Assembly: GCF_026342035.1 (NCBI RefSeq)
Contig: NZ_JAPENM010000011.1
Location: 32,989 to 96,988 of the forward strand
Direction: 5' to 3'
Length of the DNA stretch: 64,000 bases
Origin: Aldersonia sp. NBC_00410
GTDB taxonomy: Bacteria; Actinomycetota; Actinomycetes; Mycobacteriales; Mycobacteriaceae
Positions 35,398 through 44,625 of the stretch are shown in pieces. Position 1 is the stretch's first letter, and each line of letters begins with the position of its first letter. The notes under the pieces were generated by a model. It made no database searches, was not told where the DNA came from, and saw only the letters and a list, made by a program, of their open reading frames with translations. The translations under genes and the position numbers were made by a program.

Positions 35398-36135
35398 ATG
35401 TTCTATTGGTTGCTCAAGTTCGTGTTCGTGGGACCGTTCATCTCGTTCTACAACCGGCCGAGCATCGAGGGACTCGAAAACGTCCCCGCCGATGGACCGG
35501 CGATCCTCGCGGGTAATCACCTCTCGATCGCGGACTGGCTCTTCACGCCGCTCATGGTGCCGCGGCGCGTCACCTATCTGGCGAAGAGCGAATACTTCAC
35601 CACCCCCGGGTTCAAGGGCTGGCTGCAGAAGATGTTCTACAGCGGTGCCGGCCAGGTGCCGATCGACCGCAGCGGCGCCTCGGCCGCCGATAATGCGCTG
35701 ACCACCGCGAGCCGTCTGCTCGACGAGGGCAAGCTCGTCGGGCTGTACCCGGAGGGCACCCGCTCGCCGGACGGACGGCTCTACAAGGGCAAGACCGGGA
35801 TGGCCCGGATCGCATTGCAGACCGGTGTGCCGGTGATCCCGGTGGCCGTGATCGGCACCGACCAGGTCAGCCCGCCCGGGCCGTTCAAGTGGCGTAGGCA
35901 CAAGATCGTCGTCCGGATCGGTGCGCCGATCGACTTCTCCCGCTACGAGGGCATGGGCGGCAACCGGTTCGTCGAGCGCGCGGTCACCGACGAGGTCATG
36001 TACACACTTATGCAGATGTCGGGCCAGGAGTACGTCGATGTCTACGCGGCATCGATGAAAAAGGGGTACGTGCCGAGAGACGCCGTGGACAAGGCCGCGA
36101 CCGCAGACCGCATCCCGGACACCCGCGCCAGCTGA
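35398..36135 (+). CDS. Lysophospholipid acyltransferase, PlsC family (Rv2182c-like)
   Basis: This 245-aa membrane-bound enzyme transfers acyl chains to lysophospholipid in glycerolipid synthesis. It has the HxxxxD catalytic motif in GNHLSIADW (about residue 40) and the substrate-binding PEGTRSPDG near residue 118, plus VPVIPVAVIGTD. The gene follows glk by 167 bp. A GAAAGGA ribosome-binding site precedes the ATG. Mycobacterial Rv2182c, its recalled counterpart, was described as a 1-acylglycerol-3-phosphate acyltransferase. Confidence 0.88.
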   Translation: MFYWLLKFVFVGPFISFYNRPSIEGLENVPADGPAILAGNHLSIADWLFTPLMVPRRVTYLAKSEYFTTPGFKGWLQKMFYSGAGQVPIDRSGASAADNALTTASRLLDEGKLVGLYPEGTRSPDGRLYKGKTGMARIALQTGVPVIPVAVIGTDQVSPPGPFKWRRHKIVVRIGAPIDFSRYEGMGGNRFVERAVTDEVMYTLMQMSGQEYVDVYAASMKKGYVPRDAVDKAATADRIPDTRAS

Positions 36136-36144
36136 CGCCGGAAT

Positions 36145-37452
36145 TTACACCGCAGCGGCGGCGCGCGCCTCGTCGGCGGCCACGTCCGCGACGGACCGCT
36201 GCACCGGCAGCACCGCGATGAGGACCAGCGTCCCCAGGCCCCACCACACATAGGACGACGCCAACAGCTGGTCGGTGATCGGCCAGCCGAGTCCGTCGTA
36301 GCGGCCGGACGACAGGCGCCAATGCGGCGCGAAGTGGAACATCACCGCGCCGAGCACCGCCCAGCCGCCGAGCAGCACGCTGCGCCGTCGGTGGGCGAGG
36401 ACGACCATGGTCAGCAGCAGTGGGATCGCCCAGACCCAGTGGTGCGACCAGGACACGGGAGAGACGAGTAGCCCGGCCAATGCGTTCGCGCACAACGCCA
36501 GGGCGGGTTCGTCCGCCTTCAGCGCGCGGCGCATCGCCACGATCGTGACCGCCAGCACGAGCACCGAGGCCAGCAGCCACAACGGGGTGCGCAGATCCTC
36601 GACGCCGAGCCGGGCGAGGAATCCGGTGATGCTCTGATTGGCCGGATAGGCCGGACGGCCGATCCGATTCGAGTCCGGCAGGATCTCGGTCCAGTACTTC
36701 GTCGCATCGCCGAACGCGAGCACGAACCCGATCGCAGTGAACGCCGCGAAGCTGATCGCGGATACGACGATCGCGCGGAAGTCCTTGCGCAGCAGCAGAT
36801 ACAGCACGAACACCGCCGGGGTCAGCTTGAACGCGGCGACGAAACCGATCAGTATGCCGCGCGGCCACGGGGTGCGCTTGGGCAGGCAGTCGGCCAGCAC
36901 CAGCGCCATCAGCACGAGGTTGACCTGCCCGTAGTTGAAGGTCGAGAAGACCGGTTCGGACAGCATCGCCAGACCGAGCGCCAGCCCGCCGCCCCACAGC
37001 AGGGTGGTGGGCATACCGATCCCGTGCGAGCGCAGCGTCAGCGCGATCGCGGCGAACAGCGCCACGACCGATACCACCGTCATCACGATGCTCGCCTGCG
37101 CGAGGCTGACCCACGACATCGGCCCGAACGAGATGGCCGCGATGGGCGGGTAGGTGAACGGGAGCGGGTTGCCGATCTGCGTCGGTGGCAGCTGCCCGTA
37201 GACCTCCGCCCCCTTCGCGAACGCCGTGCCGCCGAGCCGGTACACGTCGAGATCGATGCGGTACGAGCTGCCGAACGAGCGGCCCAGCCACGGCAGGCCG
37301 ACCAGGTTGTAGACGATGCCTACCACCGCGCCCACGATTCCGACGACGGCGAGGCCGGTCAGCAGAACCCGGTTCCAGCCACCGCCGGCGGTCGGCGCGG
37401 CCGTCTCGTCGGGTCCCTGGGCGGGCGCCGGTCCGGTCATCGAATCGATCAC
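36145..37452 (-). CDS. Polyprenol-phosphate-mannose-dependent mannosyltransferase (GT87, Rv2181/MptC-like)
   Basis: This 435-aa protein has about ten membrane segments and belongs to DUF2029/GT87, which uses polyprenyl-phosphate-mannose on the outer face of the membrane. The first loop carries the catalytic Asp pattern RIDLDVYRLGG. The Rv2181 position (between plsC and the exoribonuclease) predicts alpha-1,2 mannose branching of lipomannan/LAM. The GTG at 37452 has GAGGAAG just upstream; ATG 37440 is the alternative. It is convergent with plsC (10 nt apart). Confidence 0.82.
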   Translation of the reverse strand: MIDSMTGPAPAQGPDETAAPTAGGGWNRVLLTGLAVVGIVGAVVGIVYNLVGLPWLGRSFGSSYRIDLDVYRLGGTAFAKGAEVYGQLPPTQIGNPLPFTYPPIAAISFGPMSWVSLAQASIVMTVVSVVALFAAIALTLRSHGIGMPTTLLWGGGLALGLAMLSEPVFSTFNYGQVNLVLMALVLADCLPKRTPWPRGILIGFVAAFKLTPAVFVLYLLLRKDFRAIVVSAISFAAFTAIGFVLAFGDATKYWTEILPDSNRIGRPAYPANQSITGFLARLGVEDLRTPLWLLASVLVLAVTIVAMRRALKADEPALALCANALAGLLVSPVSWSHHWVWAIPLLLTMVVLAHRRRSVLLGGWAVLGAVMFHFAPHWRLSSGRYDGLGWPITDQLLASSYVWWGLGTLVLIAVLPVQRSVADVAADEARAAAAV

Positions 37453-37530
37453 GACTTCCTCTTGCTGTACTGGGTTGGGGTCGAGGTGCGTCGCGCGCAG
37501 GTCGCTGCACCTCGACTGGTCAGGTTGGCA

Positions 37531-37536
37531 TAGGGT
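37531..37536 (+). promoter_or_regulatory. -10 element, leaderless-type, for the exoribonuclease gene
   Basis: TAGGGT ends 7 nt before the GTG at 37544 and no ribosome-binding site separates them. Confidence 0.4.
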
Positions 37537-37543
37537 CCCGTGC

Positions 37544-38038
37544 GTGCGCTACTTCTATGACTGCGAGTTCATCGAGGATGGTCGCACAATCGACCTGGTA
37601 TCGATCGGTGTCGCCGCCGAGGACGGCCGAGAGTTTTACGCCATCTCCACCGAATTCGACCCGGACCGGGCGGGTCCGTGGGTGCGCCGCAATGTGCTGC
37701 CGAAGCTCCCGTCGACGGGATCGAGCGCATGGCGCAACCGGGAGCGGATCCGCGACGACCTCTATGCGTTTCTCGTGCCGCGCCCGACCGTCGTGCCCGA
37801 ATTGTGGGCCTGGGTCGCCGCCTACGATCACGTCGCGTTGTGCCAGCTCTGGGGCGATATGACGGCGCTGCCCAACGCGCTGCCCCGTTTCACTCGGGAG
37901 CTCAAGCAGCACTGGGAGGATCACGGCCGTCCCGACTTGCCGCCGATACCGGACGATTCGCACGACGCGCTCGCCGACGCGCGGCACAACCTGGCCAAGT
38001 TCGAGGCGATCGAGGTCGCTCGCCGGCGGCAGCCCTGA
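37544..38038 (+). CDS. 3'-5' exoribonuclease, DEDDh type (Rv2179c-like)
   Basis: This 164-aa enzyme starts VRYFYDCEFIEDGRTIDLVS with the DxE metal ligands at residues 6 and 8; a third Asp lies in AYDHVALCQLWGD and the final His/Asp in DSHDALADARHNL. These are all the residues of a single-domain RNase T-like DEDDh nuclease. The mycobacterial homologue Rv2179c removes 3' overhangs from RNA (recalled). The GTG at 37544 puts the first strand immediately at the N terminus; the longer ORF reads through the mptC-like gene's 5' end. Confidence 0.85.
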   Translation: MRYFYDCEFIEDGRTIDLVSIGVAAEDGREFYAISTEFDPDRAGPWVRRNVLPKLPSTGSSAWRNRERIRDDLYAFLVPRPTVVPELWAWVAAYDHVALCQLWGDMTALPNALPRFTRELKQHWEDHGRPDLPPIPDDSHDALADARHNLAKFEAIEVARRRQP

Positions 38039-38044
38039 CGAGCC

Positions 38045-38098
38045 GCGCACCCGTCGGAACCCGCACACCCGCCGAAACCCTCACACCCGCTGAAACAT
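38045..38098. repeat. 18-bp tandem repeat spanning the WS/DGAT stop codon
   Basis: Three units start at 38045, 38063 and 38081, with the pattern (G/T)C(G/A)CACCCG(C/T)(C/T)GAAAC. The minus-strand stop of the wax ester synthase gene (TCA at 38081-38083) lies in the third unit, and the other two extend past the gene with several substitutions. Confidence 0.7.
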
Positions 38099-39529
38099 GG
38101 GCTCGGCGTCGGGTACCAAAGCGAGGACCTCGCCGAACCCGTCCACCACACAGTCGAAGAACAGCTCCGGCTCGGTAATCGCCGCGGCGTCGTGGTTGAT
38201 GCCGAGGCAGCCGGTCGAGCCGTGCGTGAGCATGGTGGCCATGACCGCGCAGCCGGGCAGCGGACCGAACGGATAGCTACGCTGCACCTTCGCACCCGCC
38301 ATGTAGGTGTCATGACGCAGCCCGGGCACGTTGCTGGCCTGCACGTCGTTGACGGAGGTGGTCTTGCCTGCGAAACCGAGCAACTCCGACGGAAGCCAGG
38401 CCAGCACCGGGCCCACCGCCTCGAGAAGACCGGCCGCGGGCTCGGTGCGAGCCAGCCGCACCTGCGCGCCGATATTGTGCATCCGTTCGACGGGATCGAC
38501 GATCGAGAGCGGCGCGGCCACCCGGCCGACGGTGATTTTGTTGCCGCCGGCGGCGTCGCCTTCGGTGCGCAGCGAGATCGGCAGCGCGAACGGCATCACG
38601 TCGATGGGGTGGCCGAGCTTCTCGTGATAGAGCCGCATCGCTCCGATGAGTCCGGCGAGGTAGGCGTCGTTGAACGACGCATTGGCGACCTTGCTGGCAG
38701 CGCGGAGGTCGACGAACCGAACGTCGTAGGTGCTCAGCCGCCAGGACAGGCTGCGGTGGGCGAGCAGCGGCGAGCCGGGCGGGCTCGCTATGCCGGAGAC
38801 TCGCCGTGCCGACAGCCCGAAATCGATCGCCCGCCGCAGGGATCCGATCGGGTCGGTGATCGAACGTGCACCGTCCCGGAGTGCGCCGAGCACCGTCGGC
38901 ACTCGGTGCATCGAGGAGGTGATCTGGTTTCCGATCACCTCGGCTGGACCAGGATGTTCGGGCCTAGCCGGGAGCGGCTGCGGTTTCCCCGGCTGGTGCT
39001 CGCGGGTGGTGGAACGCAGCAGGTTCATTCCGAGCATCGCACTCAAACCGTCGGCAACCGCGTGATGCACCTTGACCACGAACGCGGCCATGCCGTCCGG
39101 AAGCCCTTCGAACAGGTAGGCCTCCCAGGGCGGGCGGGCCCGGTCCAGTGGTGTCATCGCGATCGCCTCGACCGCCCGGAGTAGATCGCTCCACGTGCCT
39201 TCGCCGGGTACCGCGGCTCGGCGCACGTGGTAGTGCAGGTCGAAATCGGCGTCGACGGCCCAGGTCGGGACGCCGATTCCGAGCGGCGAGTCGACCACAC
39301 GCTCGCGCATGCGCGGCAGCATCCGGCTCGCCCAGTCGATCGCCGCCACGAGACGGTCCCAATCAGGCACACAGTCGTAGAGTTCGACGCCGAAAACGGG
39401 CGCCCGGAACCGGCGATCATCATCGGCGCGCCACATGATCGCGTCCGCGGGGCTCATCACTTTGCTTGTCGCCCAGTCCAGCGGCCGGTCGGCCGGCTGG
39501 CGGGCGATATTGGTGCGGTTGTCGGTCAT
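38081..39529 (-). CDS. Wax ester synthase/diacylglycerol acyltransferase (WS/DGAT)
   Basis: The 482-aa enzyme makes triacylglycerol or wax esters from acyl-CoA for storage. It has the catalytic HHxxxDG in KVHHAVADGLSAML (about residue 150), the start MSPADAIMWRAD and a C-terminal SNVPGLRHDTYMAGAKV. The ATG at 39529 has AGGAG 8 nt upstream; the longer ORF has no support. The gene is an insertion between the exoribonuclease and aroG relative to the recalled M. tuberculosis order. Abundant WS/DGATs are typical of oleaginous Nocardia and Rhodococcus. Confidence 0.88.
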   Translation of the reverse strand: MTDNRTNIARQPADRPLDWATSKVMSPADAIMWRADDDRRFRAPVFGVELYDCVPDWDRLVAAIDWASRMLPRMRERVVDSPLGIGVPTWAVDADFDLHYHVRRAAVPGEGTWSDLLRAVEAIAMTPLDRARPPWEAYLFEGLPDGMAAFVVKVHHAVADGLSAMLGMNLLRSTTREHQPGKPQPLPARPEHPGPAEVIGNQITSSMHRVPTVLGALRDGARSITDPIGSLRRAIDFGLSARRVSGIASPPGSPLLAHRSLSWRLSTYDVRFVDLRAASKVANASFNDAYLAGLIGAMRLYHEKLGHPIDVMPFALPISLRTEGDAAGGNKITVGRVAAPLSIVDPVERMHNIGAQVRLARTEPAAGLLEAVGPVLAWLPSELLGFAGKTTSVNDVQASNVPGLRHDTYMAGAKVQRSYPFGPLPGCAVMATMLTHGSTGCLGINHDAAAITEPELFFDCVVDGFGEVLALVPDAEPMFQRV

Positions 39530-39536
39530 CGGTTGA

Positions 39537-41018
<1,482 letters not shown>

Positions 41019-41105
41019 GTATTCGGTAACAGTGCCTGGTGTCACCATCCAGGACTTGATTGGGATTTTGGGGCAACTACGGGGCCCTCGATCCGGGTTG
41101 TGGGA

Positions 41106-43124
41106 TCACGGCAGCGAGATGATCGTGATCTTGCTACCCGGCTCGACGCGCGAACCCGAACCCGGGTTCTGCGTGATCACCACCGAGTTATCGGTCTTGG
41201 CGACCTGCCGCACCTGCACGCGCAGGCCGAGCTGCTCCAGCTCGGAACGCGCCGATCCCACCGACGATCCGACGACACCGGGAACCTTTACCGCGTTCGA
41301 GACGATCAGCACCACGCTGTCCCCGCCGTCGAGCGTGGACCCGGCGGCGGGATCGGTGCCGATCACGTTTCCCTCGTCGACGTCCGCGTCGAACCGTGTA
41401 CGTGTCTCGCGCACCGTTACGCCGAGGTCGGCGAGCGCGGCTGTGGCGTCGGCGACCGTGCGGCCTTTCAGGTCGGGGATCGGCGCGGGTGGCGCGCCCT
41501 TGCTGCGAAGCACCTTCACCTGCGCATCGACCGCGACGGAGGTGCCCGGCGTCGGGTCGAGCGCGGCCACCGTGCCGCGCGCCGCCGTCCGGCTGTAGGT
41601 CTCGCCGCCGTCGACCGGCTTCAGCCCAGCTGCCCGGATACGTTCGAACACGTCGTCCGTCGCATCGCCGGGGGTGAACGCGGGCACCGCGGGCCGGCCG
41701 AGTGACACGAGCACGGTCACCGTGCTGTTCTTCGGGATCCTCGACCCCACCGGAGGATCGGTTCCGAGCACCGCGTCGACCGGCACGGTGTCCGAGTGTT
41801 GGCCGCTGATCTTGGTGGACAGGCCGGCGTTCTCGATGGCCGTGACCGCGCCACCACGGTCGAGTCCGTCGATGGGCGGGATGGCGGTGTAGCGACCCGA
41901 TCCGAGCCACCAGCCGCCCACGCCTACCAGCAACGCGAGCGCGAGCACGATCAGCAACCAGACGATGGTCGTGCGTCGGGATCGGCGCCGGTCGTTCTGC
42001 AGGTCCGGGAACCGCGGGTGCCGCGGGTCGCGGTCCGGTTCGTGTTCCGGCGCCGTGTCGGGACGCGGCGTCACCGTCGTCACGACCTTGGTTTGGTGCG
42101 GCGGAGCGGCCGGTGGCTGGGCATGGGGGTGGGCCTGTGGCTGGGCAAGCACGGTGGTCGCGGCCGCCGTGCGCGCGGCGGTGGGTGCGCGAGTGGTCGG
42201 CGCATCGGGCGGTGCGGCCCGGAAACCTGCGCTGGCATGTTGGGCCGACCGACGGGGTGCGGGCACACGGTACGGTGGAAGTTCGAGTTCGACTGCGGCA
42301 GATCGCAATTCGGCTGCCATTGCACCCGCGTTCGGGAATCGCCGGCTCGCATCGTGCTCGGTCGCTGCGAGCACGAGATCGTCGAACTGCTCCGGCACGC
42401 CGTCGATGAGTTCGCTCGGCCGCGGCACTTCGTTGTCGATGCGCTGATAGGCAACCGAGAGCGAGTTGTCGCCGGTGAACGGCACCCGGCCGGTAAGCAT
42501 CTCGAACAGCATGACGCCCATCGCATATACGTCGCTGCGGGCGTCCGCCGTTCCGCTGGTGACCTGTTCGGGGGACAGGTACGCGGCGGTACCGAGAATC
42601 ACGCTGCTCGACGTCGTGTTCGAGGCGGCGACGGCGCGCACGAGACCGAAATCGGCGAGCTTCACCTCGCCGGAATCGGAGATGAGCACGTTCTCCGGCT
42701 TGATATCGCGGTGCACAAGGCCCGCCGCATGCGCGACACCGAGCGCATCGAGCACCGGTTCGGCCACCGCGCGGGCCGCGTGCGGCGGCATCGGGCCGCG
42801 CTCGCGCAACAGCTCGCGTAGCGTCCCGCCCTCGACGAGTTCCATCACCAGAAACGCCAGTTCGCCATCGACGCCCTGGTCGTACACCGCGACCAGTCCG
42901 GGGTGCTTGAGTCGCGCGACCGCGCGCGCCTCGAACTCGAACCGGGCCAGAAACTGCGGATCGGCGGCGAACTTGGGATCCATCACCTTCACCGCTACCG
43001 GGCGGTCGAGACGCACGTCGAGGCCGCGGTAGACCATCGACATCCCGCCCCGGGCGATCGGGGCGTCGAGCCGGTAGCGCCGCTCGAGCAGTTGGCCCAA
43101 CAGCTGGTCACGCCCGCCACGCAT
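41106..43124 (-). CDS. pknL: Ser/Thr protein kinase PknL with four PASTA domains
   Basis: The 672-aa membrane kinase has an N-terminal kinase domain (about 18-280; GGMSMVYRG glycine loop, VAVKVMD lysine, HRDIKPENV catalytic loop, ADFGLV), a Pro/Ala/Thr-rich juxtamembrane stretch, one membrane helix (IVWLLIVLALALLVGVGGWW) and four outside PASTA repeats. PASTA domains bind peptidoglycan fragments. M. tuberculosis PknL lacks them (recalled), whereas corynebacterial PknL has them. The neighbour Rv2175c-like gene is its known substrate in M. tuberculosis. GAGAGGGGGC precedes the ATG. Confidence 0.9.
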   Translation of the reverse strand: MRGGRDQLLGQLLERRYRLDAPIARGGMSMVYRGLDVRLDRPVAVKVMDPKFAADPQFLARFEFEARAVARLKHPGLVAVYDQGVDGELAFLVMELVEGGTLRELLRERGPMPPHAARAVAEPVLDALGVAHAAGLVHRDIKPENVLISDSGEVKLADFGLVRAVAASNTTSSSVILGTAAYLSPEQVTSGTADARSDVYAMGVMLFEMLTGRVPFTGDNSLSVAYQRIDNEVPRPSELIDGVPEQFDDLVLAATEHDASRRFPNAGAMAAELRSAAVELELPPYRVPAPRRSAQHASAGFRAAPPDAPTTRAPTAARTAAATTVLAQPQAHPHAQPPAAPPHQTKVVTTVTPRPDTAPEHEPDRDPRHPRFPDLQNDRRRSRRTTIVWLLIVLALALLVGVGGWWLGSGRYTAIPPIDGLDRGGAVTAIENAGLSTKISGQHSDTVPVDAVLGTDPPVGSRIPKNSTVTVLVSLGRPAVPAFTPGDATDDVFERIRAAGLKPVDGGETYSRTAARGTVAALDPTPGTSVAVDAQVKVLRSKGAPPAPIPDLKGRTVADATAALADLGVTVRETRTRFDADVDEGNVIGTDPAAGSTLDGGDSVVLIVSNAVKVPGVVGSSVGSARSELEQLGLRVQVRQVAKTDNSVVITQNPGSGSRVEPGSKITIISLP

Positions 43125-43258
43125 CGCTTTGCCCCCTCTCGTCTCGGCACCGACGGGTCGGTCGGTGATTCGCCGTGGTTACACGATGGTAGCCAGGACC
43201 AGCGCGAAGTCCGGTATCGCGACATGGCCTCGGGTACAGATCCGATGCGGCGAGCCGA

Positions 43259-43264
43259 TAACGT
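43259..43264 (+). promoter_or_regulatory. -10 element, leaderless-type, for the Rv2175c-like gene
   Basis: TAACGT, inside the near-palindrome GATAACGTTAACC, ends 7 nt before the GTG at 43272. Confidence 0.35.
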
Positions 43265-43271
43265 TAACCGG

Positions 43272-43640
43272 GTGAGTTCCATCCCCTATTGCGATGATGT
43301 CCTGTCCGCCGATGTCTCGCTGCTGCAGCTTCCCGATGTCGCCAAACAGTTGGGTCTCGTCGTTACGCGAGTACACCAGATGCTGCGCGACCATCAACTG
43401 ATCGCCGTCAAGCGGGACGGCTACGTCGGAGTGCCGGAGGACTTCTTCGGTTCCGACGGGCAGGTTCTCAAGTTCTTGCCCAGTCTGCTCTCGGTGATGC
43501 GCGACGGCGGCTACACCGAGCCGGAGATTCTGCGCTGGATGTTCACCGAAGACGAGAGCCTGCCGGGTACCCCGGCGGCCGCGTTGCACGGGGATCAGGC
43601 CCGCGAGGTCATTCGCCGCGCACAGGCGATGGCCTTCTGA
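43272..43640 (+). CDS. DNA-binding protein, Rv2175c-like, PknL substrate
   Basis: The 122-aa protein has a winged-helix/MerR-like HTH (LLQLPDVAKQLGLVVTRVHQ) and the conserved end DQAREVIRRAQAMAF, close to mycobacterial Rv2175c, which PknL phosphorylates to loosen DNA binding (recalled). GTG 43272 is chosen for the leaderless-type promoter; ATG 43224 would add 16 residues, and the M. tuberculosis protein does have about 12 extra residues there. It is divergent from pknL with about 150 bp between. Confidence 0.8.
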   Translation: MSSIPYCDDVLSADVSLLQLPDVAKQLGLVVTRVHQMLRDHQLIAVKRDGYVGVPEDFFGSDGQVLKFLPSLLSVMRDGGYTEPEILRWMFTEDESLPGTPAAALHGDQAREVIRRAQAMAF

Positions 43641-43680
43641 CCCGCACCGCGGGGATGGCCTTCCGACCCGGCGGGGCGGT
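43628..43680. repeat. 26-bp imperfect direct repeat at the Rv2175c-like stop
   Basis: GATGGCCTTCTGACCCG (43628-43644) recurs at 43654-43670 with one change, which turns TGA into CGA. The first copy holds the stop codon of the gene. Confidence 0.7.
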
Positions 43681-44625
43681 TCACACCGCGTGCCGCAGTA
43701 CTCCCTTGCCGAGCTCGGTGACCGCGACCGCAAGCCGCCGTCCGCGCGGCACCACGGCGCGGGTTTGCAGCACCGCGAAGTCGTCGTGCTCGATCCGGTC
43801 GAGGATCTCGCCGTAGAGGGTGAACGCGGCACTGATCCCTGGGCGTACGCGCGGTTCCAGCATCGCGATACCGGGTCGCGCACGCCGATAGATCGACCGG
43901 TTCAGCGCGGCTAGATGCGCCAATGCGGCGCGGACCCGGCGGTCCGAGGTTCCGGTGCGCCTGCAGTAGGCGAGCAGTTCGTCGTCGACGCCGAACGCGG
44001 CGAGCTGATCGGAGGGCAGATACACCCGATCCCGGTCGAGATCCTCGCCGACATCGCGAATGAAGTTCGTCAGCTGGAACGCCTCGCCGAGCGCGGCGGC
44101 CGGTTCGGCCGCTTCCTCGACCGGCACCACGGTCCCGAGCACCGGCAGCAGTTGCAGGCCGATGACCGCTGCCGAACCGTAGATGTAGCGGCCCAACTCG
44201 GCCATGTCGGCGAAGCGGTTGCGGAACAGCGGGGTACCCGGGACGTCCATGCGCATCGAGTCGAGGAACGCCCAGAAGTACTCGCGCGGGATTTCGTAGG
44301 AGCGCACGGTGTCCTCGAACGCCGCGAAGACCGGGTCCCACGCCGGGGTCAACTCGTCGGGTGTGCCGGTGCCGCGCAGCCGCCGTTCGATCCGGTCGAG
44401 GTCGCGCGCCTGGTCCGACCAGGGTCGACGGGCCCCGGCGTCGATATCGACGACGTCGTCGACCGCGCGCGCGAAGGCGTACAACGCGTGCACGGCGGGG
44501 CGGCGCTGGGCAGGGAGTAGCCGGGTGGCGAGGAAGTAGGTTCGTCCGTGCCGTGCGGCGATGCCGCGGCAGATCCGGTACGCCGCGGCGAGATCGGTGA
44601 ATTCGGCCATGACCGGCTCAGTCAT
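43681..44625 (-). CDS. crtB: Phytoene synthase
   Basis: CrtB joins two geranylgeranyl-PP to phytoene, the entry to C40 carotenoids. The 314-aa protein has the two Asp-rich motifs of trans-prenyl condensing enzymes (RAVDDVVDIDAG and LTNFIRDVGEDLDRDRVYLP) and RTYFLATRLLPAQRR. Squalene synthase would share these, but crtI and GGPP synthase nearby favour phytoene. The start at 44625 overlaps the mptA stop by 8 nt, so crtB is coupled to a mannosyltransferase gene. Confidence 0.9.
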   Translation of the reverse strand: MTEPVMAEFTDLAAAYRICRGIAARHGRTYFLATRLLPAQRRPAVHALYAFARAVDDVVDIDAGARRPWSDQARDLDRIERRLRGTGTPDELTPAWDPVFAAFEDTVRSYEIPREYFWAFLDSMRMDVPGTPLFRNRFADMAELGRYIYGSAAVIGLQLLPVLGTVVPVEEAAEPAAALGEAFQLTNFIRDVGEDLDRDRVYLPSDQLAAFGVDDELLAYCRRTGTSDRRVRAALAHLAALNRSIYRRARPGIAMLEPRVRPGISAAFTLYGEILDRIEHDDFAVLQTRAVVPRGRRLAVAVTELGKGVLRHAV

